NCBI GenBank assembly: GCA_964518505.1 | Contig: CAZFGT010000045.1 | Location: forward strand, 1 to 19,489 | Length of the DNA stretch: 19,489 nt | Source: DASPUH01 sp964518505 | GTDB lineage: Bacteria; Chloroflexota; Limnocylindria; Limnocylindrales; CSP1-4 | Reading direction: 5' to 3' | Shown: positions 13,982 through 19,489 of the stretch, in pieces | Layout of the letters: every line of letters begins with the position of its first letter | Numbering within the stretch: position 1 is the first letter of the stretch | Notes under the pieces: model-generated | What the model was told of the DNA's origin: nothing | Seen by the model: the letters and a program-made list of their open reading frames with translations, nothing else | Database searches by the model: none | Made by a program: the position numbers and the translations under genes

Positions 13982-14673
13982 CCGACGGGCCGGCGCTGGC
14001 CCTGCTCCGTGACGAGATCGTGGCCTGTCGCCGCTGCCCGCGGCTCGTCGCGTGGCGCGAGCAGGTCGCCCGCGACAAGGTGGCCCGCTACGCCGATGAG
14101 CCGTACTGGGGCAAGCCGCTGCCCGGCTTCGGTGACCCCGAGGCGCGGGTCCTGCTGATCGGCCTGGCGCCGGCCGCCCACGGCGGCAATCGGACCGGGC
14201 GTGTCTTCACCGGCGACCGCTCCGGCGACTTCCTCTGGTCCGCGCTGCATGCCACCGGTTTCGCCGACCGCGCCAGCTCACGACGCGCGGATGACGGCCT
14301 GACGCTGGACGGCGCCTACATCGCCGCCGCCGTGCGCTGCGCCCCGCCACTGAACCGGCCCACCAACCTGGAGCGGGACACGTGCGCGCCGTTCCTGGTG
14401 CGCGAGCTGGCGTTGCTCGACGGCGTGCGCGTCATCGTGCCCCTGGGCGGCTTCGGTTGGGCTGTTGCGCTGCGCACCGCGGCTGCGCTGGGGATCCCCG
14501 CCGCTCGCCCCCGGCCGCGTTTCGGCCATGGGGCGGAGGCCACCGTGGGGCGTTACCGGTTCGTGGGCTCCTATCACCCCAGCCAGCAGAACACGTTCAC
14601 CGGCAAGCTCACCCCGGCCATGTTCGAGGCTGTCCTGTGGCGGGCTCGCGAGTTGGCCGGCCTGACCGCCTGA
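13978..14673 (+). CDS. Type-5 uracil-DNA glycosylase UdgB
   Basis: UdgB removes uracil and some other deaminated bases from DNA, starting base-excision repair. Motif A GLAPAAHGGNRTGRVFTGDRSGDFL and the C-terminal SYHPSQQNTFTGKLT are typical of family 5 rather than family 4. The iron-sulphur ligands are complete: Cys17-x2-Cys20 in CRRCPR, then Cys121 and Cys136 (x14 apart). The safest start by homology is CTG 13978, which overlaps the preceding stop as CTGA and gives the usual N-terminus (LALLRDEIVACRRCPRL), for 231 residues. GTG 14020 is a conventional start but would remove about 14 residues from the helix before the first Cys. No upstream ATG, GTG or TTG in frame is available close by. Family call is firm; start codon is tentative. 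Confidence 0.9.
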   Translation: MTDGPALALLRDEIVACRRCPRLVAWREQVARDKVARYADEPYWGKPLPGFGDPEARVLLIGLAPAAHGGNRTGRVFTGDRSGDFLWSALHATGFADRASSRRADDGLTLDGAYIAAAVRCAPPLNRPTNLERDTCAPFLVRELALLDGVRVIVPLGGFGWAVALRTAAALGIPAARPRPRFGHGAEATVGRYRFVGSYHPSQQNTFTGKLTPAMFEAVLWRARELAGLTA

Positions 14674-14730
14674 GGCCCCGAACGCTCAGGCGACCTGAAC
14701 GACCCAGGGCGTGGGCCTCCGCCAGGGCTT

Positions 14731-14747
14731 TGAACCTCCCATGTTCA
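14731..14747. repeat. CTCC-loop repeat, copy 1
   Basis: TGAAC-CTCCCAT-GTTCA. The arms are perfect reverse complements across a 7-nt spacer that begins CTCC. It is preceded by CCAGGGCT at 14722-14729. Confidence 0.75.
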
Positions 14748-14820
14748 CTACGGACAAGGAGGAGCCGCCGCGACCGTTCCCAGGGTCATCGGGGGCCGAT
14801 CCAGGGCTCTGCCGCCGTTT

Positions 14821-14837
14821 CGAACCTCCCGCGTTCA
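14821..14837. repeat. CTCC-loop repeat, copy 2, with extended stem
   Basis: CGAAC-CTCCCGC-GTTCA. Here GCCGTT upstream and AACGGC downstream lengthen the stem to about 12 positions (one G-U pair, one C-A mismatch), a strong hairpin over roughly 14814-14844 with CTCCCGC as its loop. Confidence 0.75.
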
Positions 14838-14871
14838 GAACGGCGACCGACGGGCGCGCCGAGGGCCGTTG

Positions 14872-14888
14872 TGAACCTCCGACGTTCA
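14872..14888. repeat. CTCC-loop repeat, copy 3
   Basis: TGAAC-CTCCGAC-GTTCA. As in copy 2, GCCGTT precedes it by two bases, but the downstream partner is missing, so the stem is only the 5-bp core. Copies start 90 and 51 bp apart, too irregular for a CRISPR array. Confidence 0.75.
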
Positions 14889-14932
14889 AGAGAGTCCATC
14901 TGGCGCGCGTGGCCGCCTTGTGAGGCGGCTGC

Positions 14933-15316
14933 TCAGCGCTCCAGGATGGGGCGAGCCTTCTCCGCATCGTCGACCACGAAGGCGAACATGGCGCGATCGC
15001 CCCAGCGGCCCAGGAAGAGGTGCCCGTACACGTTGACGCCCGCGTCGGCCAGGGCGCGTGACAGGCGGGCCATGCCGCCGGGACGGTCGTCCACCTCGGT
15101 CAGGATCGATTCACCCTCGATGAAGGTGTAGCCGCCCTCGGTCAGGACCGCCCGTGCCGCGTCGTCGTCCGCGGTCGTCAGGATGATGTGACCCTGGTCG
15201 CCGATGCCGCCCCCGCCGATGGCGCGCAGGTCCACGCCGCGCGCCGCCAGCGTCTCGGCCAGGCTGGCCAGGGCGCCGGGACGGTTGGTCAACTGGACGA
15301 TGAACTGCTGGGCCAT
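14933..15316 (-). CDS. Two-ACT-domain protein
   Basis: This 127-residue protein consists of two tandem ACT domains. The first (about residues 1-60) begins QQFIVQLTNRPGALASLAETLAARGVDLRAIG; the second (about 65-127) begins ESILTEVDDRPGGMARLSRALADAGVNVYGHLF. Both carry the N/D-R-P-G-x-(L/M) loop that binds amino acids or other small ligands at the domain interface. No catalytic domain is attached, so it is likely a ligand-sensing or regulatory protein; the ligand cannot be read. ATG 15316 is preceded by TACGAT ending 9 nt upstream. It follows the DksA-type gene by 30 nt on the same strand, so it may be read from both its own promoter and that of the upstream gene. Confidence 0.88.
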   Translation of the reverse strand: MAQQFIVQLTNRPGALASLAETLAARGVDLRAIGGGGIGDQGHIILTTADDDAARAVLTEGGYTFIEGESILTEVDDRPGGMARLSRALADAGVNVYGHLFLGRWGDRAMFAFVVDDAEKARPILER

Positions 15317-15325
15317 GGCTGCCCG

Positions 15326-15331
15326 ATCGTA
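15326..15331 (-). promoter_or_regulatory. Predicted -10 box of the ACT-domain gene
   Basis: TACGAT on the minus strand, 9 nt before ATG 15316, within the 30-nt gap after the DksA-type gene. No -35 is evident. Confidence 0.4.
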
Positions 15332-15346
15332 GCAGGTGGCCTCGCC

Positions 15347-15685
15347 TCAGAGTCGCGCGCGACGCTGGCAGTCGATGCACCGTTCGGCCCACGGGAGGGC
15401 GGCCAGCCGGTCGGCGTCGACGGGCCCGCCACAGTCGATGCACCGCCCGTAGGTGCCCTGGTCCAGCCGTGCCAGCGCACCGTCCACCATGGCCAGGTCG
15501 CGCAGGGCCTTGTCGCGCAGGGCCAGGTCGCGCTGCTGGGCGAAGACCTGGCTGGCCGCCGCTGCCTGGGAGCCGTACGTCATCTGGCCCGGCGCCTCGA
15601 TGCCGAGGGCCAGTTCAGCGCGCAGCTCGGCGCGGCGGTCCTCCAGGGCGGTACGCACGGCGCTGGGGTCGGACGGCTCGGTCAT
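15347..15685 (-). CDS. DksA/TraR-family C4 zinc-finger protein
   Basis: This 112-residue protein has an N-terminal helical part (ALEDRRAELRAELALGIEAPG, then a long helix to about residue 75) and the DksA/TraR zinc finger GTYGRCIDCGGPV...RLAALPWAERCIDCQRR with Cys82, Cys85, Cys103 and Cys106. DksA-type proteins bind the secondary channel of RNA polymerase; the shorter TraR and YbiI/YocK-like relatives act similarly or have unknown roles. The acidic DxxDxA tip of true DksA is not visible, so I do not name it dksA. ATG 15685 is preferred over GTG 15691 because the TACCCT box ends 6 nt before the ATG. Transcription probably continues into the ACT-domain gene. Confidence 0.88.
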   Translation of the reverse strand: MTEPSDPSAVRTALEDRRAELRAELALGIEAPGQMTYGSQAAAASQVFAQQRDLALRDKALRDLAMVDGALARLDQGTYGRCIDCGGPVDADRLAALPWAERCIDCQRRARL

Positions 15686-15691
15686 CGACAC

Positions 15692-15697
15692 AGGGTA
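15692..15697 (-). promoter_or_regulatory. Predicted -10 box of the DksA-type gene
   Basis: TACCCT on the minus strand, 6 nt before ATG 15685; the same hexamer precedes the usp gene. It supports ATG 15685 over the GTG that immediately follows the box. Confidence 0.45.
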
Positions 15698-15761
15698 GGG
15701 CGTCGCCGGGTCAGCAAGACAGCGTCTTCACAGGTGCGACGAGAAGGGGCATCCTTCGCCG

Positions 15762-16556
15762 ATGACCGGCCTCCGGGTCCAGCGCACGCGAACGGTCATG
15801 GCGGGGCCGACCTCGTCGAGTCATGACTTCGTCCGGTCGGCGGTCCTCGCCACGATCACGGCGGCGTGGGCGCTCCTGCTCATCGGTCAGCTCACGGGGC
15901 TCGCGGGTGTCCATGAGCACGCTTCTGCCGCGACGGCGCTGTCGCCGCTCGTGGCCCCGGCCGCCTTCCTTGGGTCATGGCTGGTCATGGTCGCGGCGAC
16001 GATGCTGCCCGCCAGCCTGCCCTCGATCCAGGCCGCGGCCGTCGCGTCGCACCGCCTCATCCGGCGGCGACCCAGTACGACTGCCTTCCTGGCTGGGTTC
16101 GTCTCTGTGTGGATGGTGATCGGGCTGCTGGCGTTCGCCGCCGTCCAGGCTCTCACGCGCCTTGATGTCGCCACGCCGTGGCTTGCCTCGCGGCCGTGGC
16201 TCCTCCAGGCGTCGGCCATCGCGCTCGCCGGCGCGTACCAGCTGACCGCGTTCAAGCGGCGCAGCCTCTCCGCGTGCCGCCATCCGGACCCACGGCTGGC
16301 CGAGGTTCCATCGGGTCAGGCGACCTTCTACGCGGTGGGCATCCGCCACGGCCTGGCCTGCCTGGGCAGCGCCTGGGCCCTCATGGCCGTGATGGTCGTG
16401 GCCGGGCTCGGCGACCTGTGGTGGATGGCAGCCCTGGCCGGCGTCATGGTCTACGAAGCGACCGGGCGTCACGGCCCGCGCCTGGCGGCCGTGGTCGGCG
16501 TGCTGCTCCTCTGGCTGTCGGCGCTGGTCCTGCTGCCCGCGTGGCTGCCCGCCTAG
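15762..16556 (+). CDS. DUF2182-like integral membrane protein
   Basis: This 264-residue protein has about six to seven membrane segments and the layout of DUF2182, a family annotated as predicted metal-binding membrane proteins. The first signature is recognisable as SWLVMVAATMLPASLPSIQAA. The later signatures, usually YQLTPLKxxCLxHCRSP and GxxCxGCCWALM, read YQLTAFKRRSLSACRHPDP and GLACLGSAWALM, so one Cys of the first and the Cys pair of the second are replaced. Either metal binding is lost or this is a divergent branch. The start is ATG 15762; ATG 15798 is an alternative, and the first 20 residues are basic. It ends 5 bp from the stop of the convergent ThDP-enzyme gene, with no terminator hairpin between. 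Confidence 0.75.
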   Translation: MTGLRVQRTRTVMAGPTSSSHDFVRSAVLATITAAWALLLIGQLTGLAGVHEHASAATALSPLVAPAAFLGSWLVMVAATMLPASLPSIQAAAVASHRLIRRRPSTTAFLAGFVSVWMVIGLLAFAAVQALTRLDVATPWLASRPWLLQASAIALAGAYQLTAFKRRSLSACRHPDPRLAEVPSGQATFYAVGIRHGLACLGSAWALMAVMVVAGLGDLWWMAALAGVMVYEATGRHGPRLAAVVGVLLLWLSALVLLPAWLPA

Positions 16557-16561
16557 GTTCG

Positions 16562-18271
16562 TCAGCCGTCCGTCGCGAGCGCCCCCAGGTGCTCAGTGAG
16601 GCGCAGGTTCTCGCGGTAGTCGATGGGCACCTCGACGAGCGACGGCCCGTCGACGGTGAGCGCCCGCATCAGCGTGGGGTAGAGGTCCGCTGAGCTCGCG
16701 GGCCGGAAGCCGGCGATGCCGAAGGACTCGGCGAACGCCACGAAGTCGGGGTTGCCAAAGTCAACGGCGAACGGTCGCCCGAACTCGTTGCGCTGCTTCC
16801 AATCGATCAGGCCGTACCCGTCATCCCGCCACACGACGACCGTCACGTTGGCGCGCACGCGTTTGGCCGTCTCCAGCTCCTGGGCGTTCATGAGGAAGCC
16901 GCCGTCACCGCTGAGGGCCACCACGCGGCGATCGGGGTGGACGAGCTTGGCGGCGATCGCGCCGGGCAGTGAGATGCCCATGGCGGCGAACCCGTTGGAG
17001 ATGATGACCGTGTTGGGTTCATAGGCCTGGTAGAGCCGGGCGACCCAGATCTTGTGGGCCCCCACGTCGCTGACCACGATGTCGGACGGATCGAGAGCGC
17101 GGCGCAGGTCGGCGATGGCGCGTTGCGGCTTGATGGGCCAGCCCTCATCCGCGGCATAGGCGTCCAGGTCGGCCAGGATCTCCCGGCGCAGGTCCGCGTT
17201 GACCAGGGCCTCTTTCGCGGCGTGGCGTGCGCTCGCGTCGCGACCGCTGATGCCCGTCGGCAGCACCGCGGCGAGCAGGCGCTCCAGCGACGGGCCGATG
17301 TCGCCGATCAGCTCGACCTCCGGCTGGTAGCCCTGGTCCACCTCCGACGGCTGGGTGTCGATATGGATGATCCGCTTGGTGCCATCGGGGTTCCACCGCG
17401 ACGGCGCGTACTCGACGAGGTCGTAGCCGACGGCGATGACCAGGTCGGCGCGGTCGAAGCCCGTCAGCACGTGGTCGCGCGCCTGGAGGCCGACTGCCAT
17501 CAGGGAGAGGTGCGAGCGGTCGTCCATCGCCCCCTTGCCCATGAACGTGACGGCGACCGGCACGTGCAGGCCGTTGGCCAACGCCCGGAGCGCGCCCGAG
17601 GCGTGCCGCCGCAGCACGCCGTTGCCGGCCAGGATGAGCGGCCGAGCCGACCCGGCGATGAGCCTGGCGGCGTGGTCCAGGGCCTCCTCGGTCGGCTCGG
17701 GGAAGGACACGCTGCCCGGCACCAGCGGCCGCAGGTCGTCGGTCGGCTCGAGCCTCGTGGCGGCGATGTCCTCCGGCAGCTCGATGTGGGTCGGGCCGGG
17801 CTTGGACAGCTGCGCCACACGGAAGGCCTTGCGCACGATCTCGGGGATCGTGGCGGGCCGCTCGATGCGCTGGTTCCACTTCGTGATCGGCCCGAACAGG
17901 CGCACGATATCGACGTACTGGTGCGACTCCTTGTGGACCTTGCCCAGGGCCGCCTGGCCGGTCAGGGCGACCATCGGGGCGCGGTCCAGGAACGCGTCGG
18001 CGACACCGGTCACGAGGTTGGTGGCCCCCGGCCCGAGCGTGGCCATGGCCACCGCGGCGTGCCCCGTCAGGCGGCCGTGGACGTCGGCCATGAAGGCCGC
18101 GCCCTGCTCGTGGCGGGTCGTGACATGGCGGATCCGGTCCGACCGGGACAGCGCATCGAGGACGTCCATCGTCTCCTCGCCGGGCACTGAGAAGACGTAG
18201 CCGGCCTGTTCCGCCTCGAGGCACTCGACGAGGAGATCGGCGGCGGTGCGCGGCCGGTCGGAGGGGCTCAC
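16562..18271 (-). CDS. Acetolactate synthase-like ThDP-dependent enzyme
   Basis: This 569-residue cytoplasmic enzyme has the three domains of the acetolactate-synthase family. The N-terminal Pyr domain carries VFSVPGEETMDVL and the catalytic Glu55 in TRHEQGAAFMADVHGR; the middle domain follows RPLILAGNGV; the PP domain has GDGGFLMNAQELETAKR (from about 454) and VVWRDDGYGLIDWKQ, close to catabolic acetolactate synthase (AlsS), where WNDSGYGLI is usual. It would condense two pyruvates to acetolactate, but other 2-oxoacid decarboxylases share this fold. No small regulatory subunit (ilvN) follows, in line with an AlsS-type or related role. GTG 18271 is chosen because TAGACT lies 7 nt upstream; a longer in-frame reading to 18556 runs antisense to the divergent gene and lacks homology. 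Confidence 0.9.
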   Translation of the reverse strand: MSPSDRPRTAADLLVECLEAEQAGYVFSVPGEETMDVLDALSRSDRIRHVTTRHEQGAAFMADVHGRLTGHAAVAMATLGPGATNLVTGVADAFLDRAPMVALTGQAALGKVHKESHQYVDIVRLFGPITKWNQRIERPATIPEIVRKAFRVAQLSKPGPTHIELPEDIAATRLEPTDDLRPLVPGSVSFPEPTEEALDHAARLIAGSARPLILAGNGVLRRHASGALRALANGLHVPVAVTFMGKGAMDDRSHLSLMAVGLQARDHVLTGFDRADLVIAVGYDLVEYAPSRWNPDGTKRIIHIDTQPSEVDQGYQPEVELIGDIGPSLERLLAAVLPTGISGRDASARHAAKEALVNADLRREILADLDAYAADEGWPIKPQRAIADLRRALDPSDIVVSDVGAHKIWVARLYQAYEPNTVIISNGFAAMGISLPGAIAAKLVHPDRRVVALSGDGGFLMNAQELETAKRVRANVTVVVWRDDGYGLIDWKQRNEFGRPFAVDFGNPDFVAFAESFGIAGFRPASSADLYPTLMRALTVDGPSLVEVPIDYRENLRLTEHLGALATDG

Positions 18272-18278
18272 GCGGCCG

Positions 18279-18284
18279 AGTCTA
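18279..18284 (-). promoter_or_regulatory. Predicted -10 box of the ThDP-enzyme gene
   Basis: TAGACT on the minus strand, 7 nt before GTG 18271, with no Shine-Dalgarno sequence. It supports the GTG as the start of a leaderless message. Confidence 0.55.
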
Positions 18285-18310
18285 GCCGGGCCGGCGATCG
18301 ATCTCGCGCC

Positions 18311-18316
18311 TACACT
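18311..18316 (+). promoter_or_regulatory. Predicted -10 box of the propeller gene
   Basis: TACACT lies 7 nt before TTG 18324. It is divergent from the ThDP-enzyme promoter; the two start codons are only 52 bp apart, so the promoters share their upstream DNA. Confidence 0.5.
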
Positions 18317-18323
18317 CGCCCTC

Positions 18324-19489
18324 TTGCTGCGTCGCGCCGGACTGTCAGCCGCCGCCATCGCGGCCATCCTCGTGGCGGCCGTCCTGCTGTTCAGCTCGCC
18401 CGCGCCGACGCCGACGGCCACCCCGCTGGCCGCGACGCGATCGCCGACCGCCGTCGTGACGCCAACGGCAACGCCCGGCCGGCCGTACACCGTGGTGAGC
18501 GGCGGCGAGCTCCAGGGCGCCAGCTTGATCACCGACGGCTTCGGCTGGGTGCGCACCGGCGACGGCTACCGGGTGACCGTGGACGGGGGGCTCATCTGGC
18601 GATCGGCTCCGTGGCCCGACCTCAGCGACCGGCCGGTGTTCACCGACGGTTCTGACGGCTGGGTCTTCGGCCAGGTCGGCGGCCTGTACCGCAGCACCGA
18701 TGGTGGTGCGACCTGGTATCCGGTGGTCCTGCCGGGCGGGCCGTACCAGGACATGGGCAGCCCCACGTTCACCGAGCCGAACCGCGGCACGCTCGTGGGC
18801 CAGGCGGGCTCGTCGACCGGGGCCGTCGTCCTCTCCACCGTCGACGGTCTGACGTGGACTCGCCGCTCCATCGCCTGGCCCGGCCTGGGCGATGTGGGCT
18901 CGGTCGCGATGCTCGACGCGCAGCACTGGCTGGTCCTCATGGCCACCAGGCTCAGCCCCGGCGGGCCGACCTTTGACGAGACGAGCGACGGAGGCCGGAC
19001 GTGGCAGGCCCTCGTCCTGCCTCGGCCCAGCGCCGTCCCGGCGGTGGACGTGGCAGGCGGCCAGCTGTGGGCCGGTCCGCCCGTGCGCATCGTCGGCGCC
19101 GCGACGGCGGTCACCTGGCAGGACTACACCGACCCATCCGGGGTGGATCCAGGCTGGATCGCCTTCTTCGTCACGCACGACGCGGGCCGGAACTGGCAGC
19201 AGGCTGGCCCGATCGTCCCCGGCGGTACGGTCGCCGTGGCTTCGGCCCTCCACTGGGTCGTCATGTCGCCCACCGGGTTGAAGGGCGAAACCACAGACGG
19301 CGGCACGACGTGGACGACCGCCGCCGCCTCGGGCCTGGTGCTCCCCGTCCGCTGGCTCCAGTTCCCGACTGACGACGGCACTGGCTGGGCCGGCGTCGGC
19401 CAGTCGACGGTCATGTGCGCGGGTCCCGACGGGTGCGGCCCGGATGGGCTCGAAGCGACCTCGGACGGCGGACAGACCTGGCGGTCGCT
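18324..19489 (+). CDS. Secreted or anchored Asp-box (BNR/YCF48-like) beta-propeller protein, 3' truncated by window
   Basis: Reading from TTG 18324 gives 388 codons without a stop to the window edge. The N-terminus is a signal or anchor sequence: LRRAGLSAAAIAAILVAAVLLFSS (basic start, then a hydrophobic core), followed by a Thr/Pro/Ala linker (about residues 28-55) typical of exported proteins. The rest is a propeller with repeated Asp-box-type turns: TVDGGLIW, STDGGATW, STVDGLTW, TSDGGRTW, THDAGRNW, TTDGGTTW and TSDGGQTW, seven copies about 40-60 residues apart. Such proteins resemble the photosystem II assembly factor YCF48 and sialidase-type propellers; in heterotrophs the ligand is usually unknown. 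TTG is chosen because the signal peptide begins there and TACACT lies 7 nt upstream. It is easily missed because it lacks ATG and is cut at the end. Confidence 0.85.
   Translation, partial: MLRRAGLSAAAIAAILVAAVLLFSSPAPTPTATPLAATRSPTAVVTPTATPGRPYTVVSGGELQGASLITDGFGWVRTGDGYRVTVDGGLIWRSAPWPDLSDRPVFTDGSDGWVFGQVGGLYRSTDGGATWYPVVLPGGPYQDMGSPTFTEPNRGTLVGQAGSSTGAVVLSTVDGLTWTRRSIAWPGLGDVGSVAMLDAQHWLVLMATRLSPGGPTFDETSDGGRTWQALVLPRPSAVPAVDVAGGQLWAGPPVRIVGAATAVTWQDYTDPSGVDPGWIAFFVTHDAGRNWQQAGPIVPGGTVAVASALHWVVMSPTGLKGETTDGGTTWTTAAASGLVLPVRWLQFPTDDGTGWAGVGQSTVMCAGPDGCGPDGLEATSDGGQTWRS

Larger units (their letters stand above)
14674..14932. other. Intergenic region with three CTCC-loop hairpin repeats
   Basis: This 259-bp gap separates udgB from the 3' end of the ACT-domain gene and has no convincing gene. 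It holds three TGAAC-CTCCNNN-GTTCA units (listed separately) and four copies of CCAGGG (starting 14704, 14722, 14780 and 14801). TCAGG-CGA-CCTGA at 14686-14698 is a small hairpin just after udgB without a T-tract. Both short reading frames that cross it, plus 14711-14923 (repeating EPPxF) and minus 14686-14967 (repeating NxGGS), are products of the repeat. Confidence 0.6.

Noticed and set aside
14731..14888. CRISPR array or LexA/SOS boxes
   Set aside because: Only three units, 90 and 51 bp apart, with unrelated flanks, so not CRISPR. Known GAAC/GTTC LexA dyads have a 4-nt spacer; here it is 7, and the sites lie 3' of udgB rather than before it.
14686..14967. Small repetitive proteins: minus-strand NxGGS repeats or plus-strand EPPxF repeats (14711-14923)
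   Set aside because: Both arise from the same nucleotide repeat, have no ribosome-binding site or family match, and the constant wobble bases argue for a nucleic-acid element.
18274..18556. Extension of the ThDP enzyme to an upstream start at 18556
   Set aside because: It runs antisense to the signal peptide and first propeller blade of the divergent gene and precedes the conserved N-terminus.

Overview
The window is a GC-rich (roughly 70% by eye), gene-dense bacterial chromosome segment with 20 protein genes, mostly in tightly packed and overlapping operons. No tRNA, rRNA, IS element, prophage or CRISPR array is visible. Gene content (KimA-like K+ importer with two split RCK proteins, CsoR, LabA-like NYN protein, type-5 uracil-DNA glycosylase, TANNNT boxes placed 6-10 nt before start codons) fits a high-GC Chloroflexota lineage (Limnocylindria-like) or, less likely, an actinobacterium. 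This placement is inference only.

Left arm, all minus strand (137-6190): csoR; then rsmG, a metallophosphoesterase and a KimA-type potassium permease that follow each other with 4-nt spacing or ATGA overlap; then a UspA-family protein and two TrkA/RCK proteins from their own promoter. The permease, UspA and RCK genes look like one potassium-homeostasis locus with no TrkH/KtrB channel. Between csoR and rsmG lies a 237-bp gap with two DnaA-box-like 9-mers in perfect inverted orientation and a weaker third. Just to its right the coding strand flips.

Middle, all plus strand (6257-14673): a small zinc-knuckle protein, a PD-(D/E)XK-like protein, hypoxanthine phosphoribosyltransferase and a small membrane protein form one overlapping operon. 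A GNAT acetyltransferase follows, preceded by about 180 nt of leader with several perfect stems. Then come a LabA/NYN protein with a very long disordered RG-rich tail, DNA polymerase III delta', acylphosphatase, a cyclic-nucleotide-binding-fold protein coupled to a flavin/NAD(P) oxidoreductase, and a UdgB uracil-DNA glycosylase that probably starts at CTG.

Right arm (14674-19489): a 259-bp gap holding three copies of a TGAAC-CTCCNNN-GTTCA hairpin motif; minus-strand two-ACT-domain and DksA/TraR-type zinc-finger genes; a plus-strand DUF2182-like membrane protein; a minus-strand acetolactate-synthase-like ThDP enzyme; and, divergent from it, a secreted Asp-box propeller protein that starts at TTG and runs off the window.

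The points most worth following are the three CUCC-loop hairpins, the DnaA-box pair at the strand switch, the KimA/RCK locus, the G-tract operator over the csoR start codon, the structured GNAT leader, and a consistent leaderless-promoter signature at eight genes.
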